A program made the translations under genes and the position numbers. The notes beneath the pieces were generated by a model. It was not told where the DNA came from. It did not search any database and saw only the letters and a list, made by a program, of their open reading frames with translations. A stretch of DNA of 64,000 bases, taken from assembly GCF_002848265.1 (NCBI RefSeq), contig NZ_CP025422.1:62001-126000 (forward strand), given 5' to 3'. Shown here piece after piece: positions 52,504 through 61,344 of the stretch (position 1 is the stretch's first letter; each line of letters opens with the position of its first letter). This stretch comes from Zhihengliuella sp. ISTPL4. GTDB taxonomy: Bacteria; Actinomycetota; Actinomycetes; Actinomycetales; Microbacteriaceae.

Positions 52504-53491
52504 GGTCGTCCTCCTCGCCGGGGTACCGCACGCCGATCTGCGCGCGGATCTCGTCGAGGGTGCCCATGATGGCGACGCTCTCCGCGAGGGGAAGGATGTC
52601 GCCCTCGAGGATCCCGTCGCGGACGAGGCGCTCGGCGGCGAACGCCTGGTACTGCATGCCGCGGCCCTCGATGGATGAGATGTACTCCTCCTGCACGGTG
52701 CCGTCCGGCAGCACGAGACGGAAGGTGGTGGGCGCGTACCAGACCCGATCGATGTCGATGCGGGCTTCGGTGCCGACGATGCTCGCGGCGTTGGGGCCGG
52801 CGCCGCGCGAGGAGGACAGGCTCGTGGAGACCGCGCCGCCCTCATGGGTCATGACGGTGGCGACCTCGGAGTCGGCTCCGGTCTCGACCAGCCGCCCGAC
52901 CGCGCGGATGGTGGTCGGCGCCCCGAGGACGTCCCAGATGAACGAGATCGGGTAGATGCCGAGGTCGAGCAGCGCGCCGCCGCCGAGCTCGAGCGCGTTC
53001 AGGCGGTGCGCGGGGTCGGTGGGGAGCTGCTGCGTGTGGTCGGCGCTCACGGCGCGGATCTCGCCCAGCGCCCCGTCGGCGAGGAGTTCGCGGATGCGGA
53101 CCATGTGCGGCAGGTATCGGGTCCACATCGCCTCCATGACGAGCAGTCCGCGCTCGGCGGCGAGCCGCTGGAGGTCTTCCGCCTGGGCGCGGTTCACGGT
53201 GAACGCCTTCTCGACGAGCACGTGCTTGCCATGCTCCAGCGCGAGCCGGGCGTTCTCGTGGTGCATCGGGTGCGGCGTGGAGACGTAGATGATGTCGACG
53301 TCGGGATCGGAGACCAGCGCCTCGTATGACGGATGCGCGCGCGCGATGTCGAACCGCGACGCGAACGCGTCGGCCGACTCCTGCGAGCGCGAACCCACGG
53401 CGACGAGGTCGAGGCCGGCCGTGCGCAGATCGGATGCGAAGGCGCCGGCGATGCCGCCGGTCGCGAGGATTCCCCAACGAAGTCCAGTCAT
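52496..53491 (-). CDS. Gfo/Idh/MocA-family oxidoreductase, EKA type
   Basis: A 331-residue dehydrogenase. The N-terminus is GILATGGIAGAFASDL, and the usual EKP motif reads VEKAFTVN, as in the dihydrodiol/aldose-dehydrogenase-like branch. LDLGIYPISF follows in the substrate domain. ATG 53491 is used, with a TACGCT -10 box 6 nt upstream. Divergent from the LLM monooxygenase. Confidence 0.9.
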   Translation of the reverse strand: MTGLRWGILATGGIAGAFASDLRTAGLDLVAVGSRSQESADAFASRFDIARAHPSYEALVSDPDVDIIYVSTPHPMHHENARLALEHGKHVLVEKAFTVNRAQAEDLQRLAAERGLLVMEAMWTRYLPHMVRIRELLADGALGEIRAVSADHTQQLPTDPAHRLNALELGGGALLDLGIYPISFIWDVLGAPTTIRAVGRLVETGADSEVATVMTHEGGAVSTSLSSSRGAGPNAASIVGTEARIDIDRVWYAPTTFRLVLPDGTVQEEYISSIEGRGMQYQAFAAERLVRDGILEGDILPLAESVAIMGTLDEIRAQIGVRYPGEEDDRG

Positions 53492-53497
53492 CCTCTC

Positions 53498-53503
53498 AGC
53501 GTA
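53498..53503 (-). promoter_or_regulatory. -10 box of the leaderless Gfo/Idh gene
   Basis: Read on the minus strand, TACGCT ends 6 nt before ATG 53491. Confidence 0.5.
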
Positions 53504-53516
53504 GAGGGTGGCGCGT

Positions 53517-53541
53517 GTGACCGTCTGTGACATCCGGTGAC
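53517..53541 (+). promoter_or_regulatory. Three phased GTGAC repeats in the divergent promoter
   Basis: GTGAC occurs at 53517-53521, 53527-53531 and 53537-53541, exactly 10 bp apart, so on one face of the helix. A similar array lies at 54986-55020. This looks like a regulator site controlling both divergent genes. It is not a GlnR box, whose half-sites are 11 bp apart with GAAAC. Confidence 0.6.
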
Positions 53542-53582
53542 TCCCGGCTTCCTCCCCGTGGCCCGGGTGGTGGCCGCGCTCC

Positions 53583-53588
53583 TACCGT
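53583..53588 (+). promoter_or_regulatory. -10 box of the leaderless LLM gene
   Basis: TACCGT ends 6 nt before ATG 53595; the repeat array lies about 45-65 bp upstream. Confidence 0.5.
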
Positions 53589-53594
53589 GTCGGT

Positions 53595-54989
53595 ATGACG
53601 GAACCCCTCGTGATCGGCGCCATGGTGCGCACCCTCGGCGCCTATCCCTCCGGGTGGCGGTACCCCGGAGCGCACCGCGACCCCGCGGCGGACGCTGACA
53701 TCCTCCGCCGCATCGCGCGGGAGGGGGAGGGCGCGGGTCTGGACTACCTCTTCTTCGGCGACTGGCTCGCAACCGGACCCGACCTGGAATTCCGAGACCC
53801 CTACCTCCTGGCACGCATCGATCCACTGAGCGCGGTGCTGTTCCTCGCCGGGGTGACGTCGCGGATCGGGCTCATCGCGACGGTGAACACCACCTATGCC
53901 GACCCGTATGCCACGGCGCGGGCGCTGGCCTCGCTCGACGTCCTCACCCGGGGCCGGGCGGGGATCAACCTCGTCACCGGTGCCGAGCCGCGCGCGGCAG
54001 GGAACCACGGTCGCGAGGCCCACGCCGACACCGCCACCCGCTACGACCGGGCGGAGGAGTTCGTCCTCGCCCTCCGACGGCTCTGGGACTCGTGGGATGA
54101 GGACGCCTGGATCGCGGACGCCGAGCGCGGTGTGCTCATCGACCCGCGGGGGCTCCGCGCCGCCGATGTCGCGGGCGCACACGTGCGGGTCACCGGTCCG
54201 CTCAACGTCGCGCGTCCACCGCAGGGCCGCATCCCGATCGTGCACGCGGGGACCTCGCCGCGGTCGCGGGCGCTCGCGGCGACCGCCGCCGACCTCGCGC
54301 TCATCGCCGCCCCGACGCTCGCCGACGCCGTGGCCACGCGGCGGCTGCTCCGGGAGATCGCGGCGGACGCCGGCCGCCCGGCGGAGGAGTTGAAGGTCAT
54401 CGCCCCGGTGCTGCCCGTCGTCGCGGAGTCCGACGCCGCCTCCCACCTGATCGTCCGGAGACTGCTGGAACTGGTGCCGCTCGCGGAGAGGACGCAGCAG
54501 GACCGTCCCGGGTTCCCGCCGAACCGCACCGTGGACGCCCTGGCCGACGCGCTGGAGGTGGCCGCCGACGACCCGCTGCGCGCCGCGGCCTTCGATGCCC
54601 CCGTGACGGCCGCCGAAGAGGCACGCCTGGGAGAGAGGGGCGCCGGGCTCGTCGAACGGCTCGCGCGGATCGCCGGACTCGCGGTCGGGGCGGAGCCGGC
54701 GCTGACCTGGCGGCATCTCGTCGCCGCGCACGCCGTCCCTGCGGCCTTCGTCGTCGGCGATTCCGGCACGATCGCCGACCATTTCGAGAGCTGGCGCGAC
54801 GAGGGGGCCGCCGACGGCTTCAACGTCCTGTCCGCGTTCCAGCCCGCGCAGTTCGAGGCATTCACCCGCCTCGCGGCCCCCGAGCTCCGCCGTCGCGGCC
54901 TCCTCCGCACCCCGGACGAGACCGGCGAGGGGGTCGGCGCGGAGACGCTGCGCGACCGCCTCCGTATGACGTCGCATGTCGGCGCGTGA
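53595..54989 (+). CDS. LLM-class flavin-dependent monooxygenase (NtaA/SnaA/DszA type)
   Basis: A 464-residue bacterial-luciferase-like TIM barrel of the long NtaA/SnaA/DszA group. It has AGLDYLFFGDWLA, VTSRIGLIATVNTTYADPY, RGRAGINLVTGAEPRAAGN and PIVHAGTSPRSRALAA, the FMN and substrate region. These enzymes use FMNH2 and oxygen to cleave C-N or C-S bonds. The insert between about residues 270 and 350 is typical. It lies 120 nt upstream of an ABC importer operon containing a second LLM protein and is likely part of the same system. Confidence 0.88.
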   Translation: MTEPLVIGAMVRTLGAYPSGWRYPGAHRDPAADADILRRIAREGEGAGLDYLFFGDWLATGPDLEFRDPYLLARIDPLSAVLFLAGVTSRIGLIATVNTTYADPYATARALASLDVLTRGRAGINLVTGAEPRAAGNHGREAHADTATRYDRAEEFVLALRRLWDSWDEDAWIADAERGVLIDPRGLRAADVAGAHVRVTGPLNVARPPQGRIPIVHAGTSPRSRALAATAADLALIAAPTLADAVATRRLLREIAADAGRPAEELKVIAPVLPVVAESDAASHLIVRRLLELVPLAERTQQDRPGFPPNRTVDALADALEVAADDPLRAAAFDAPVTAAEEARLGERGAGLVERLARIAGLAVGAEPALTWRHLVAAHAVPAAFVVGDSGTIADHFESWRDEGAADGFNVLSAFQPAQFEAFTRLAAPELRRRGLLRTPDETGEGVGAETLRDRLRMTSHVGA

Positions 54990-55020
54990 CCACGGGTGTC
55001 GTCTCGCGACATCCGGAGTC
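54986..55020 (+). promoter_or_regulatory. Phased pentamer repeats before the ABC operon
   Basis: GTGAC (54986), GTGTC (54996), GCGAC (55006) and GAGTC (55016) recur every 10 bp. The third unit with its flank, GCGACATCCG, matches GTGACATCCG at 53527. From that unit to the -10 box the distance is 46 bp here and 56 bp at the LLM gene, one helical turn apart. Confidence 0.55.
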
Positions 55021-55051
55021 CGCCACCTCGCCCCCGCCCCCTGCCGCTTCC

Positions 55052-55057
55052 TACCGT
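55052..55057 (+). promoter_or_regulatory. -10 box of the ABC/LLM operon
   Basis: TACCGT in the context CCTACCGTG, the same as at 53583. Here the ATG is 52 nt further on and has its own GAGGAG site, so this transcript has a leader. Confidence 0.5.
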
Positions 55058-55109
55058 GAACACCACCCGCACCCCGCACCCTGCCTTCCGAACCCGAGGA
55101 GTCCCCCGC

Positions 55110-56744
55110 ATGAACCGCCGCCTCATCCGCACCGCCGCCGTCGCGGTCCCGCTCGTCCTGGCCGGCGGCCTCGCCGCCTGCGCCTCCTCGCCTGCCCCGG
55201 GGAACACTCCTGCCGACGCGGGGGACCCCGTCCCCGGCGGCACCCTGACCTACCTCGAGCACCAGCCCTACACGAACCTGTACCCGCCGCAGGCCGGCTT
55301 CTACCCGAACGGTGGCATCGTCAACAACATCGCCGCGCGGCTCACCTGGCAGAACCCGGAGACGCTCGAGATCGAGCCGTGGATCGCCGCGGAGTGGACC
55401 GTGAACGACGACGCCACCGAGTACACCTTCGACCTCAATGCGGACGTGACGTTCTCGGACGGCACGCCCGTCGACGCCGCCGCCGTGGCGAAGAACTTCG
55501 ACACCTACGGCCTGGGCGATGCCGAACGCGGTCTCACCGTCTCCGAGGCCATCAACAACTACGCCGGCAGCGAGGTCGTCGACGAAGACACCGTGACGTT
55601 CCGCTTCAGCGCGCCGGCGCCCGGATTCCTGCAGGCGACGTCGACCATCAACTCGGGACTGCTGTCCCCGGAGACGCTGGACGGCACGATCGAGGACTTC
55701 GGCGCCGGCAGCGCGGAGGAGATCATCGGCTCCGGGCCGTTCACCGTCACCGGCGAGAAGCTCGGCACCGAGTACACGCTCACCGCCCGCGACGACTACG
55801 CCTGGGGCCCGGACAGCGCAGAGAACGACGGTCGTCCGTACCTCGACGCGGTGCACGTGCTGGTCACGCCCGAGGATTCCGTCCGCATCGGGTCGCTGCT
55901 CGCGGGCCAGGCCGACTACGTCCGCTACGTCCAGGCGTTCGACGAGGACCGCGTGGAGGGGGCCGGGTTCACGCTGTACGCGCCGCAGACCCGCGGCGTG
56001 AACAACTCGATCGCCCTCCGCCCGGAGAACCCGCTGCTGTCCGACATCCGCGTGCGTCAGGCGATCATCGCCGCGGTCGACGCGCAGGAAGTCGTCGACA
56101 CCCTGTTCACCGAGAACTACCCGGTGGCGACGTCCGTGCTGTCCTCGCAGGCCGCGGGTTACAAGGACGAGTCCGCGCACTACGCCCACGATCCGGAGAA
56201 GGCGGAGGCGCTGCTCGACGAGGCGGGCTGGGAACCCGGCTCCGACGGCGTCCGCGAGAAGGACGGCGAGCGGCTGTCGATCACGGTCTATGAGGCCAAG
56301 CCGCAGCCGCTGTCGAAGCAGACGCTGGAGCTCGTGGCGCAGCAGCTCGCGGAAGCCGGTGTCGAGCTCATCGTCAAGCCGGGCGACGCGGGCAGCTACG
56401 CGGAGGACACGCGCGATCCCCTGAAGACGGGGTTCTACCACTCGATGGTCGGCCGTGCCGATCTCGATGTGATCAAGAGCCAGTACTTCACGACGAACCG
56501 CGACGTGCTGATCTCGCAGGATGCGACGCTCGACGAGCTGCTGCTCGCCGTCGCCTCCGAGCCGGACGCCGAGAAGCGGGTGGCCGCTTCCCAGGCCGTG
56601 CAGGACTATATCGCGGAGCAGGCGTACGTGATCCCGCTCTTCGAGGAGCCGCAGGTCTACGGTGCGGCCACGTACGTGCACGGCGTCGCGTTCGAGTCGG
56701 TCGGCCGGCCCACGTTCTCCGGCGTGTGGCTCGCGGAGCACTGA
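55110..56744 (+). CDS. Peptide-type ABC transporter substrate-binding lipoprotein (KPN_01854-like)
   Basis: A 544-residue family-5 binding protein. The lipobox is LAAC with Cys24. Then GGTLTYLEHQPYTNLYPPQAGFYPNGG, a start typical of the subgroup found with LLM monooxygenases (I recall it as the KPN_01854 family). ATG 55110 follows GAGGAG. First gene of a six-further-gene operon. The ligand is unknown; the monooxygenases suggest a sulfur- or nitrogen-bearing organic compound rather than a peptide. Confidence 0.9.
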   Translation: MNRRLIRTAAVAVPLVLAGGLAACASSPAPGNTPADAGDPVPGGTLTYLEHQPYTNLYPPQAGFYPNGGIVNNIAARLTWQNPETLEIEPWIAAEWTVNDDATEYTFDLNADVTFSDGTPVDAAAVAKNFDTYGLGDAERGLTVSEAINNYAGSEVVDEDTVTFRFSAPAPGFLQATSTINSGLLSPETLDGTIEDFGAGSAEEIIGSGPFTVTGEKLGTEYTLTARDDYAWGPDSAENDGRPYLDAVHVLVTPEDSVRIGSLLAGQADYVRYVQAFDEDRVEGAGFTLYAPQTRGVNNSIALRPENPLLSDIRVRQAIIAAVDAQEVVDTLFTENYPVATSVLSSQAAGYKDESAHYAHDPEKAEALLDEAGWEPGSDGVREKDGERLSITVYEAKPQPLSKQTLELVAQQLAEAGVELIVKPGDAGSYAEDTRDPLKTGFYHSMVGRADLDVIKSQYFTTNRDVLISQDATLDELLLAVASEPDAEKRVAASQAVQDYIAEQAYVIPLFEEPQVYGAATYVHGVAFESVGRPTFSGVWLAEH

Positions 56745-56760
56745 GGATCACGGTGACCCC

Positions 56761-57741
56761 ATGACCTTCGTCCTCCGACGGGCCGGGCAGGCCGCGATCG
56801 TGCTGATCGCGGCCTTCACGGCCACGTTCTTCCTGCTGCAGCTGCTGCCGGGAGACGCCATCCTCATCAAGTTCTCCGACCCGAGCCTGGGGCTCTCCGC
56901 CGCTCAGCTCGACGACATCCGCGCGACCTACGGTGCCGACGTGCCCTGGGGGGAGCAGTATCTGCACGCGGGGCTCGGCTTCCTCGCCGGCGACTTCGGA
57001 TACTCGACCCAGTACGGCACCCCGGTGCGGACGATGCTCGCCGAGGCGCTGCCCGCCACGCTGCTGCTCGCGGCGCTCGGACTCCTGGTCGCGGTCGTGC
57101 TCGCGGTGCTGATCGCTGCGCTCTCCACGCTCGCGCCCTTCGCCTGGCTGCGGGACGGTCTGCGGCAGGTGCCGGGACTGTTCGTCGCGGTGCCGGTCTT
57201 CTGGCTCGGGATCCTCCTCATCCAGGTGTTCTCGTTCGGTCTCGGCTGGGTGCCGATCGTGGGGGCCGATCCCGTGAGCGGCCTGATCCTGCCGGTCCTC
57301 ACGCTCGCCGTGCCGATCTCGGCGCCGCTCGCCCAGGTACTGGTCCGCTCCATCGACCGGGTGCAGGCGCAGCCGTTCGTGACCGTGGTTCGGGCGAAGG
57401 GCGCGCCGCCGGCGTGGGTGCTCACGCGGTCGGTCGCGCGCAACGCCGCCGTCCCGACCCTCACCATCGCGGGGGTGCTGTTCGGAGAGCTCGTCGGAGG
57501 CGCGGTGGTCACCGAGACGGTGTTCGGCCGCACGGGCCTCGGACGTCTCACGGAGCAGGCCGTCGCGAACCAGGACATCCCGGTGCTGCAGGGGGTGGTG
57601 CTGCTCTCGGCCCTGGGGTTCGTAATGATTAGCTTCGCCGTCGACCTGGCCACGCCGCTGATCGATCCGCGGCAGCGGCGATCGGCGCGCGCCGCCCGGT
57701 CCCGCCCCGTCCGTCCCGCCGCCCAGGAGGTACCCGTATGA
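56761..57741 (+). CDS. ABC transporter permease (DppB-like)
   Basis: A 326-residue permease with an N-terminal helix (AAIVLIAAFTATFFLLQLLPG), further helices, and the docking loop FVTVVRAKGAPPAWVLTRSVARN. It ends GVVLLSALGFVMISFAVDLATPLIDPR as DppB proteins do. It partners the next gene. Confidence 0.93.
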   Translation: MTFVLRRAGQAAIVLIAAFTATFFLLQLLPGDAILIKFSDPSLGLSAAQLDDIRATYGADVPWGEQYLHAGLGFLAGDFGYSTQYGTPVRTMLAEALPATLLLAALGLLVAVVLAVLIAALSTLAPFAWLRDGLRQVPGLFVAVPVFWLGILLIQVFSFGLGWVPIVGADPVSGLILPVLTLAVPISAPLAQVLVRSIDRVQAQPFVTVVRAKGAPPAWVLTRSVARNAAVPTLTIAGVLFGELVGGAVVTETVFGRTGLGRLTEQAVANQDIPVLQGVVLLSALGFVMISFAVDLATPLIDPRQRRSARAARSRPVRPAAQEVPV

Positions 57742-58631
57742 CCGCTCCCGTGATCGCGGAGACGTCCCTCGAGACGCCCGGTGCGCTGCCCGCGCCGGCC
57801 GCACCCACCCGCGTCTCCCCATCCCGTCCGCGACGACGCTTCCGCGCCTGGGGCCTGTATCTGGCGTTCGCGGTCGTCGCCGTGGCGGTGCTGTGGGCGG
57901 TGATCCCCGGGGTCTTCGCACCGGGCGATCCGCTGACCGGCGTCCCCGCCGACAAGCTCCTGCCGCCGAGCGGCGCGCACTGGTTCGGGACCGACGCGCT
58001 CGGCCGTGACCTGTTCGGCCGGGTCGTGCACGGCGCGGTGCACTCCCTGTCGGGGGCGCTCATCGCCGTGACGGTCGGCCTCGCGCTGGGGACGCTCCTC
58101 GGGGCTGTCGCCGGCGCGACCGGCGGCGTCGTGGACGACGCGCTGATGCGGATCGTCGACGTGCTGCTGGCGATCCCGGGGCTGCTGCTGTCGCTCTCCG
58201 TCATCATCCTGCTCGGCTTCGGCACCGTGAACGCGGCGATCGCCGTGGGCCTCGGCAGCGTCGCCGCCTTCGCCCGGCTCATGCGCGCGGAGGTGGCGCG
58301 GGTGCGCCGTACCGAGTACGTCGAGGCGGCCTTCGGCAGCGGCGGCACCTTCGTCGCCGTGCTGCGCCGGCATGTGCTCCCCAACGCGCTCACCCCGATC
58401 ATCGCGCTCGCCGCCTTGCAGTTCGGCACGGCGATCCTCGCCATCTCCACCCTCGGCTTCCTCGGCTACGGGGCCCCGCCGCCCACCCCCGAGTGGGGGC
58501 TGCTGATCGCCGAAGGACGCAACTACATCGCGACCGCCTGGTGGCTCACGGCGCTCCCCGGCCTCGTGGTCGTCGCCGTCGTGCTCAGCGCCAACCGCAT
58601 CAGCCACCGGCTCGGAAGGAGCACCCGATGA
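57738..58631 (+). CDS. ABC transporter permease (DppC-like)
   Basis: A 297-residue permease. A 35-residue cytoplasmic N-terminus precedes the first helix; HWFGTDALGRDLFGRVVHG and the docking loop EAAFGSGGTFVAVLRRHVLPN are typical of DppC. ATGA overlaps join it to both neighbours. Confidence 0.93.
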   Translation: MTAPVIAETSLETPGALPAPAAPTRVSPSRPRRRFRAWGLYLAFAVVAVAVLWAVIPGVFAPGDPLTGVPADKLLPPSGAHWFGTDALGRDLFGRVVHGAVHSLSGALIAVTVGLALGTLLGAVAGATGGVVDDALMRIVDVLLAIPGLLLSLSVIILLGFGTVNAAIAVGLGSVAAFARLMRAEVARVRRTEYVEAAFGSGGTFVAVLRRHVLPNALTPIIALAALQFGTAILAISTLGFLGYGAPPPTPEWGLLIAEGRNYIATAWWLTALPGLVVVAVVLSANRISHRLGRSTR

Positions 58632-60280
58632 CACTGGACACACCTCCGACCGCGTCCTCAGCCACACCCGTCCTCACGGCGACGAACCTGCGGGTCTCGT
58701 ACGCCGGCCGCGAGGTCGTGCACGGCCTCTCCTTCGCCATCGCCGAGGGGGAGACCCTCGCCCTCGTCGGCGAATCGGGCTCGGGCAAGTCCACCACGGC
58801 GCACGCCCTCCTCGGTCTACTGCCGGAAGGGGGACGGGTCGAGGGCGGCCGCGTCCGGCTCGGCGACCTCGAGATCTCCGGATGGTCGGATCGGTCGTTC
58901 CGCAGTATCCGCGGGTCCGAGATCGGACTGGTGCCGCAGGACCCGACCACGTCGCTCGACCCGGTGCGCCCCGTCGGCGTGCAGGTCGCGGAGGTCCTGC
59001 GTCTGCACGGGTATCGCGACCGGCGGTCCCGGAACGCCCGGGTGCTCGAGCTCCTCGACCGCGTCGGGCTGGACGACCCCGACCTGCGCGCCCGACAGCA
59101 TCCGCACGAGCTCTCCGGCGGCATGCGGCAGCGGGTCCTCATCGCGGCCGCGATCGCCCTCCGCCCTCGGCTGCTCATCGCGGACGAGCCCACCAGCGCC
59201 CTCGATGCCACGGTGCAGCGCCGCGTGCTGGATCTGCTGGACGAGCTGCAGCGCGAGGACGGCACGAGCATCCTGCTCGTGACCCACGACCTCGGCGTCG
59301 CCGCGGACCGCGCGGCGCGGATCGCGGTGCTGAAGGACGGCCGCATCGTGGAGCAGGGACCGAGCGCGCGGGTGCTCGCCGAACCGGCGGACCCGTACAC
59401 GCGGCAACTGCTCGCCGACGCGCCCGCCTTCACGACCGGCTTCCGGCGTCCCGACACGCCGCCGTTCCTCCGGGATGCCGCGGCGGTGGCCGCCGAGAAG
59501 CCGTATGAGGTCGTGGCCGCGGGCCTCGTGAAGGAGTTCCGGGTCGCGGGTCGTGAGCGCTTCCGCGCGGTCGACGACGTCTCCTTCCGGGTGCGGCGCG
59601 GGACGACCCATGCGCTGGTCGGCGAGTCCGGATCGGGCAAGTCGACGACCGCACGCCTGGTCACGCGCTTCCTCCGTCCGGACGCCGGGACCGTGGAGCT
59701 CGCGGGGGCGGACGCGACGGCCGTCGAGGGGGCGCGATTGCGTGTGCTGCGCCGGCGGATCCAGCTCGTGTACCAGAACCCGTTCGCCTCCCTGGATCCG
59801 CGGCAGCAGATCGCCGACATCGTGGCCGAGCCGCTGCACAACTTCCGCATCGGGGGCCGGTCCGAGCGTCGGGATCGCGCGGTCGCGCTGCTGGAACGCG
59901 TGGCGCTGCCGGCGGATGCCGCCCGCCGCACGCCGAGCGAGCTGTCCGGCGGGCAGCGACAGCGGGTCGCGATCGCGCGGGCGCTCGCCGTCGACCCGGA
60001 GATCCTCGTGCTCGACGAGGCGGTGTCGGCGCTGGACGTGACGGTGCAGGCGCGCATCCTCGAACTGCTCGCCGCGCTCCAGGCCGAGCTCGGACTCACC
60101 TACCTCTTCATCTCGCACGACCTCGCCGTGGTGCGCCGCATCAGCCACACCGTCTCGGTGATGCACCGCGGGCGCATCGTGGAGGACGGGCCGACCGAAG
60201 AGCTGTTCCACGACCCGCAGCACGAGAACACCCGGGAGCTGCTGGCCGCGGTCCCCGGTCGAACGGAGATCATCGCATGA
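58628..60280 (+). CDS. Fused double ATPase of the ABC transporter (DppD-DppF-like)
   Basis: A 550-residue protein with two ABC domains. The first has Walker A GESGSGKS at residues 48-55, signature LSGGMRQRV and LIADEPTSALD; the second has GESGSGKS, LSGGQRQRV and VLDEAVSALD, with Ala in place of the usual Pro-Thr. It powers the two preceding permeases. Similar in layout to 7501-9195 but not closely alike. Confidence 0.93.
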   Translation: MTLDTPPTASSATPVLTATNLRVSYAGREVVHGLSFAIAEGETLALVGESGSGKSTTAHALLGLLPEGGRVEGGRVRLGDLEISGWSDRSFRSIRGSEIGLVPQDPTTSLDPVRPVGVQVAEVLRLHGYRDRRSRNARVLELLDRVGLDDPDLRARQHPHELSGGMRQRVLIAAAIALRPRLLIADEPTSALDATVQRRVLDLLDELQREDGTSILLVTHDLGVAADRAARIAVLKDGRIVEQGPSARVLAEPADPYTRQLLADAPAFTTGFRRPDTPPFLRDAAAVAAEKPYEVVAAGLVKEFRVAGRERFRAVDDVSFRVRRGTTHALVGESGSGKSTTARLVTRFLRPDAGTVELAGADATAVEGARLRVLRRRIQLVYQNPFASLDPRQQIADIVAEPLHNFRIGGRSERRDRAVALLERVALPADAARRTPSELSGGQRQRVAIARALAVDPEILVLDEAVSALDVTVQARILELLAALQAELGLTYLFISHDLAVVRRISHTVSVMHRGRIVEDGPTEELFHDPQHENTRELLAAVPGRTEIIA

Positions 60281-61344
60281 GCACCCTCCCTCGTCCCACC
60301 GTCGCGTTCTTCACGCGGCTCCTCGACGACGCGTCCCCGGCCGACCGCTACCGCCTCGCCCTGGCGCAGATCCAGCACGCCGAGGAACACGGGGTGGGGC
60401 GCGCGTGGGTGGCGCAGCACCATTTCCGGGCGGCGGAAGGCGGGCTGCCCTCGCCGCTCGTCTTCCTCGCGCACGCAGCGGCACGCACCTCGGGGATCCG
60501 GCTCGGCACCGGGATCATCACGCTTCCCCTCGAAGACCCGGTCCGGGTGGCTGAGGACGCGGTGGTGGCCGACCTGCTCGCGGACGGGCGGATCGACCTC
60601 GGCCTCGGCAGCGGCGGCACCCCGTCATCCTTCGCGCCCTTCGGGGAGGACGTGCGCGACAAGGGGCCCACGTACGACCGCAAGCTCGGCGTCCTGCTCG
60701 ACGCTCTCCTGGGCCGCGACGTGGGTGCGGGGAACACGCTGTATCCGGACGCGGGGTCGCTGGCCGCGCGGATCTGGCAGGCCACCTTCTCGGCATCCGG
60801 CGGCCATCGCGCGGGCATCCACGGCCACGGGCTCCTGCTGTCCCGCACGCAGCCTCGCCCCGCCGACCGCCTGCACGCGCCGCTGTCCGCGCTGCAGGAC
60901 CCCATCATCGACGCCTACCTCGACGCGCTGCCCGCCGGGACGACGCCGCGGATCACCGCCTCCCGCACCGTGTTCGTGGCGGACGACCGCGCCGAGGCAC
61001 TCCGGTTCGCCGAGGTCGGGTTGCGGCGAGCGGCCGAGGGCTTCCGTCTGCAGGGCCAGACCATCCCCGGAGACGACCTCGACGACCTCATCGCCGCTCT
61101 CGACACGCATCTCGGCACGCCCGAGGAGGTCGCCGCCTCGCTCGCCGCCGACACCACCCTGCACCGGGCGACCGAAGTGGCGTTCCAGGTGCACTCGGTC
61201 GACGCGCCGCACGCCCACGTCCTGCGGTCGATCGAGTTGTTCGCAACGGAGGTCGCTCCGGCCCTCGGCTACGCGCTGACCCCGCCCGACCCCGAGACCA
61301 CCCGCACGTCCGAGAACACCCCCACCGTGAAGGAGAACGCATGA
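60277..61344 (+). CDS. LLM-class FMN-dependent monooxygenase (KPN_01858-like)
   Basis: A 355-residue luciferase-like protein: TVAFFTRLLDDASPADRYRLA, GVGRAWVAQHHFRAAEGG, RLGTGIITLPLEDPVRVAED and GRIDLGLGSGGTPSSFAPFG. The subgroup is, from memory, the KPN_01858 family, always found with a peptide-type importer and AhpD-like proteins. It would use reduced FMN supplied by a reductase encoded elsewhere. Overlaps both neighbours by ATGA. Confidence 0.88.
   Translation: MSTLPRPTVAFFTRLLDDASPADRYRLALAQIQHAEEHGVGRAWVAQHHFRAAEGGLPSPLVFLAHAAARTSGIRLGTGIITLPLEDPVRVAEDAVVADLLADGRIDLGLGSGGTPSSFAPFGEDVRDKGPTYDRKLGVLLDALLGRDVGAGNTLYPDAGSLAARIWQATFSASGGHRAGIHGHGLLLSRTQPRPADRLHAPLSALQDPIIDAYLDALPAGTTPRITASRTVFVADDRAEALRFAEVGLRRAAEGFRLQGQTIPGDDLDDLIAALDTHLGTPEEVAASLAADTTLHRATEVAFQVHSVDAPHAHVLRSIELFATEVAPALGYALTPPDPETTRTSENTPTVKENA

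Noticed and set aside
53517..53541. GlnR box
   Set aside because: GlnR sites alternate GTnAC and GAAAC with an 11-bp step; here the step is 10 bp and all units are GTGAC.
53496..56741. A 1081-codon open frame on the minus strand
   Set aside because: It lies antisense to the LLM and binding-protein genes, which have clear motifs; its translation is Arg/Gly/Asp-rich and low in family features. High G+C keeps such frames open.
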